Source: Strongylocentrotus droebachiensis
Taxonomy: Eukaryota; Echinodermata; Echinoidea; Camarodonta; Strongylocentrotidae
Assembly (NCBI GenBank): GCA_035222895.1
Contig: JAVYIG010000063.1
Span: forward strand, 497,001-561,000
Direction of reading: 5' to 3'
Length of the DNA stretch: 64,000 bases
The notes below the pieces were generated by a model that ran no database searches, was not told where the DNA came from, and worked only from the letters and a program-made list of their open reading frames with translations. A program made the position numbers and the translations under genes. Positions 60,300 to 64,000 of the stretch are shown piece after piece (the stretch's first letter is position 1; every line of letters starts with the position of its first letter).

Positions 60300-61600
60300 T
60301 CTTTGCCCCATCAGAGGATTTATTGATTATATATACGCGGTTACATTCAAAGATACAATACTACCAATCAAATTTACATAATCACAAAAACATTATTATT
60401 GTCATAACAGAGAATTGAAATTAAATTTTGCTTTGCAAAGAAATTGAATCATAATTAACATAACAATTATACTGATAATTTTCTTTCCCTCTCTTTTTTT
60501 TTCTTCTTTTCTTAAATAACACATAACAGTTCTTTTGGTAAAAGCTTTTTGGTCATCTTTATGTTTGATTTACTTTCGAATCTTTTTAATAGTTCTCTAT
60601 GGAAAATTTGTTTAGAAGCAACTTTTTTTGTCTATCCCAGTTATATTTCGTTTAACAATCAATTTATAAATGGTCCAAAATGCTATTGTAAAGAATAAAG
60701 TACACTGACTTTCACAATCTATTTTGAGCAGGTGTTGGATACTGAACGTCAGTATCTTTCCTTTTACATATCTCGTAATATTTCTTTCAGATGTTTAATG
60801 AAGGGCTCAATTAGTTTGCATTCGATAAATGCGTGATTTATATCCTCTTTTATATTACATTTTGGGCATACATCGTCACTGGATATTCCCCATTTGAAAA
60901 GATTAACTCTTACTGGCAATAGATTATACAGTCATTTCAAGTTAAACTCTCGTAATTTGCTTTCTCTTATTTTGTGCAAGATTACGCTTGAATACCGTTC
61001 ACCAATCAATATCTACATTAAGTTTTTTTTTCTTCAATAAAGGCAACATGTGTTAGTTAATACAGTTCTCGAAGGAATGAGTTTATAGAAACGATTGCTA
61101 CTTATATCAGTAACATGTTTTACCTTATTTGCAACCAACAGATAAAGAACTTTGTTTTCATTTTCTTGTCTAGTATAATCATGCATGAATTCTTCTTGTA
61201 AAGTATTGACCCATACAGGTGGTAACGCTTGTTTAAGTCTTGCATAGTCAAACATTGCATTGCATTTTCGTTTGGGATGCACCTGCGATTTAATATATTC
61301 TGTTAACCGAAAGCCATCTCTCGTAAAAAGGTTTCCTAAAAATACTAGACCACTGTCGTACCAGCCTTTATAAAATAGCGACTGATTATCATACACCACA
61401 TGTTTGTTGTGCCAATGATAATCTGATCTGAAACTTCCACCGGTTCATTTATAGATATACAAACATCTTTCACTGTAGTGCAGTATCTAATAATTTCCAA
61501 TGCCTTTAAGATTACGTAAAATGACGGAATTTTCTTTTGAACTAGAATATCATTAGGTGTGTTTATATTATGAGAGCAGTTCAACAGGGGGCCATTTCTC
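60300..61600 (-). mobile_element. LINE fragment (Tx1/L1-like reverse transcriptase C-terminus)
   Basis: On the minus strand, frames read NDILVQKKIPSFYVILKALE (61570-61510), then after a frame change near 61400 HNKHVVYDNQSLFYKGWYDS, GLVFLGNLFTRDGFRLTEYI, and near 60900 a zinc knuckle LFKWGISSDDVCPKCN with H and C completing C-X2-C-X7-H-X4-C. A stop follows near 60775, then AT-rich 3' UTR. It belongs to the same broad clade as the 45366 fragment but is clearly a different family. It is 5' truncated and frameshifted, so inactive. Confidence 0.8.
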
Positions 61601-61604
61601 GAAA

Positions 61605-61990
61605 CCGTCATAACTACAAGATCAACGACATATCGCCACTGTCGCGCAACTTGTCAGCAAAGTGTTTCACGAAACCGTCTTTGCCAAGATGAGCGACAAC
61701 TTCCGCGACAAGTGAGTTATCACTCCTCCAAACCCGTCATTTTTTGTTTTAATCGCTATAAAGCGCCACCACAAGTCAGTTTGTTGCTATTCTAAGGGCC
61801 GCGACATGTATGATTAGTTTCTATATAATTTTGAGAAAAATATAAATGAGTTCTGGACGCAGTTCTCTTCGATGCTCACCCGTTGTTGTGTATTACGAGC
61901 CGGACTTTGTTGCGTGAAAAGTACCCCTTTACCAGAAATTTTGGGAACATAAATGGGTCCCTCCGTTCCTGGAGTGGGGGCCGGAGATGC
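61605..61990. repeat. Fragments of dispersed repeats
   Basis: Inverted words CGAAACCGTC/GACGGTTTCG and GCGACAACTTCCGCGACAAG occur at 61605-61720. 61885-61980 (ACGAGCCGGACTTTGTTGCG, AAAAGTACCCCTTT, CTGGAGTGGGGG) matches modules at 6525-6610 and 23290-23385 inside the two large hAT-like composites. Confidence 0.55.
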
Positions 61991-61994
61991 TCAT

Positions 61995-63400
61995 TTTTTA
62001 TAAAGCATGAATCCCATATAAGCATTGATCTACCACGGCTCATGTCTGTCACTTGTCTGTCATTTTAGCTCCAATAGTATTCGATAGGTGACCTCCTCAT
62101 TGCCTTATTGGTCATATTTCATTGACTTTCTATTTGTATTCATTTGGGCAGGGATTGGGGGGGGGGGTGAAACCGAATAACCCATGTACGTTTAGGTTTA
62201 TATGGAAAGGCTTAAAAGATATATTGTGGACGTTTCTTAGGAATTTCGAAATTTAATTCACATTGTCTTCTTCCATTCAAACCATAATTAGTGTAAGCAA
62301 ACCAAATTAGGTCTACCCTTTTTAATTGAAAACAGCAATGTATTTTTTTTATCATTTTCCTTTCTGGAAGTGATTTTTTTTTTAAGAAGAGCGATTATCT
62401 ATCGCGAAGGAAACTTTGGAATTGAAAAAAACAAAAGAAAAAATAAATTGAAAGTACTACATCATTTTTATGCCTCACTGTTGCAAGACTGATTTTGAAT
62501 ATGACGGATGAAGGGCGAGAAGATCTCCTGAATGTGACATATGGCTGAGGGAGGAGAGAGAGGGGGGACGATCGCCAGGGGTAGGAGGTAGAAACGAGAG
62601 AGAGAATGGTATTGGGAAGGAAAAAGAGAGACTATATAATGAGCGAAAGGAAGAGAAACAGTAAGAGAGAGAGAGAGAGAACGGGCACGCGATAAGATAG
62701 AGATAGTGTTATGTTAGATCAGAGAAACGTGGAGATGAAATGAAAATGTAAAAGAGTGATAATACAAAATATACAGAAATTTTAAAAAAGCTGAATATGA
62801 ACATTAAATCATAAATCATTATTGTAACATATAAATAAAATAGATAAGAATGTTACACACCGTTGTCCATAGTCGATCCATAGTCTTTCAATGGATACCA
62901 TCATACCTTAGGGGTTTATGTGCATTATTTTTCTCTCTCTAATAAATTCTTCCAAATTATATTTACAATATCAATTCAATTAGATAACGAGTATTTACGA
63001 GACCCTAAAATATAAACTGGCTGAGAAAAGGTATTTTGCCTAAAATTCCTAGTCACAGTAAACAAATAAGTAAGTATTGATAAACTATCACATTACGATA
63101 TCCTTCAACTAACCTTTGAATCAACTGTCGATAAAAACACTCACTGGCTTTTCTTCAACCTAAAAATCTTTACAAAAATATGCAAATTTCTTGATGATCT
63201 ACATTTGATAATGACACTATTTTGTATTTATTTTAGGAGAATATATATGTATATATCTCTTATTGAACAATTTTAGCCCCAAAACTTGTTTTGGGTTATT
63301 CGGGATAAATCTAATGGATCGTGACAAAGACTATGTTCTTTAGCTGATAGTATCGCGTTAAAGATATGACTGTCATGGAGTTTGTTTTTTTCTCTTTGCC
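61995..63400. other. Intergenic, no gene recognised
   Basis: AT-rich, with a G-run at 62157-62168 and a purine-rich (GA)n stretch at 62530-62690. No coherent frame, RNA fold or element end was seen. Confidence 0.5.
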
Positions 63401-63404
63401 TCTT

Positions 63405-64000
63405 AGAGGTTTGTTTGTTTGTTTATTTTATTTTAGCACGGTAGCATACTTCAGCCAATGGCTGTTCTTCAGTATGGCCGTGCATATAAAAAGCAATCAC
63501 AATTTTACAAAGAAACATACATATAAATATAGATTAACATGATTTACATACAAAGTTAAATAAAAACATACACATATATATAAACAAATAGGTTAGAAGG
63601 CGAGAAATCAAAAACAAGCCCTAATTTAGAAAAGAATACGAACAGAAAAAAACACATATAATATTATTTTTTTAAAGAAGAAAAACAAATCAGTTGTTTT
63701 GTTTGCTATTAAAAGTCAAACATGACATTACAAATAGTATATTATAAACTGCTTTTGAAAGTATAGTAAGTTTGTTTATATTTAGTTTCTACCGGTAATT
63801 CATTCCATAGTTTTGCACCATAATAACTTAGACTTTTCTTTTTGAAGCAGGTTTTGATTCTTGGTAAAGTAAATATACGAGGAGCATTTCTTAAGCTATA
63901 GGAATTGTATTTAAAATTAAATTTACTTAAAAGATAATCCGGGGTTGATTGGTCTGCAATTTTATACATTATACATAGAACATGGTTTTTACGTCTCTCA
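63405..64000 (-). mobile_element. 3' end of a LINE (CR1/L2/Jockey-like), runs off the window
   Basis: The minus strand encodes the usual end of a non-LTR reverse transcriptase ORF (LRNAPRIFTLPRIKTCF, then SLSYYGAKLWNELPVETK), with the stop near 63742. A 3' UTR of about 300 bp ends in an AAAC-type tail (complement of GTTTGTTTGTTTATTTTATT at 63409). The rest of the element lies beyond 64000. Confidence 0.75.

Overview
This is a metazoan nuclear genome window: AT-rich, intron-containing and dense in small transposons. The only host gene family I can support is a tandem pair of secreted astacin metalloproteases on the + strand. Their architecture (astacin catalytic domain, EGF-like domain, CUB domains and a threonine-rich linker) resembles the sea urchin blastula proteases BP10/SpAN. 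With the repeat types present (hAT elements with G/C-run ends, a tRNA-Met-like SINE with a TTA tail, Tx1/L1-like LINE pieces), a marine deuterostome, most likely an echinoderm, is my best guess. The species cannot be read from the sequence.

Layout. Gene A (5' exons before the window) runs from 267 to a stop at 13632. Gene B is complete: TATA box at 35488, ATG at 35566, eleven coding exons, stop at 56879, 916 codons with every splice phase consistent. The two copies align exon by exon, through most introns, and for at least 2 kb past the stop codon, so a unit of about 40 kb was duplicated in tandem. All exons of both copies are open. Coding differences are mostly amino-acid-changing (9 of 10 in the catalytic zinc-motif exon), and the Thr-rich linker has about 8 units in A and 22 in B. 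This points to two working, diverging secreted proteases rather than a gene and a dead copy.

Because the copies are paralogous, each serves as an empty-site reference for insertions in the other. This dates and delimits several elements: hAT-type elements with exact 8-bp target duplications (1750-3975 in A, 49086-50204 in B), TTAA-target MITEs, Harbinger-like MITEs with TTA/TAA targets, a foldback-like element with minisatellite arms and a 10-bp target duplication (40515-42500), and a GC-rich palindromic-end element (39712-40459). A LINE fragment (45366-46053) is delimited by its own 15-bp target duplication.

The spacer (about 14.7-35.4 kb) holds a degenerate hAT transposon with a recognisable transposase that carries a captured C2H2 zinc-finger fragment (16263-20502). 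It also holds a second large hAT-like composite (22424-25515), an inverted repeat pair (15.3-16.3 kb and 30.5-32.1 kb) and MITEs. The last 6 kb hold 3' flank duplicated from gene A plus two LINE 3' fragments.

The most unusual sequence-level patterns are these: (1) tandem units inside the hAT-like elements that each carry a perfect GC-stem hairpin with a three-base, mostly GNA, loop; (2) two unrelated elements whose inverted ends are themselves arrays of short repeats, one with eight copies at each end; (3) the excess of replacement changes between the two proteases. I saw no retrovirus-like, LTR, Polinton or toxin element.
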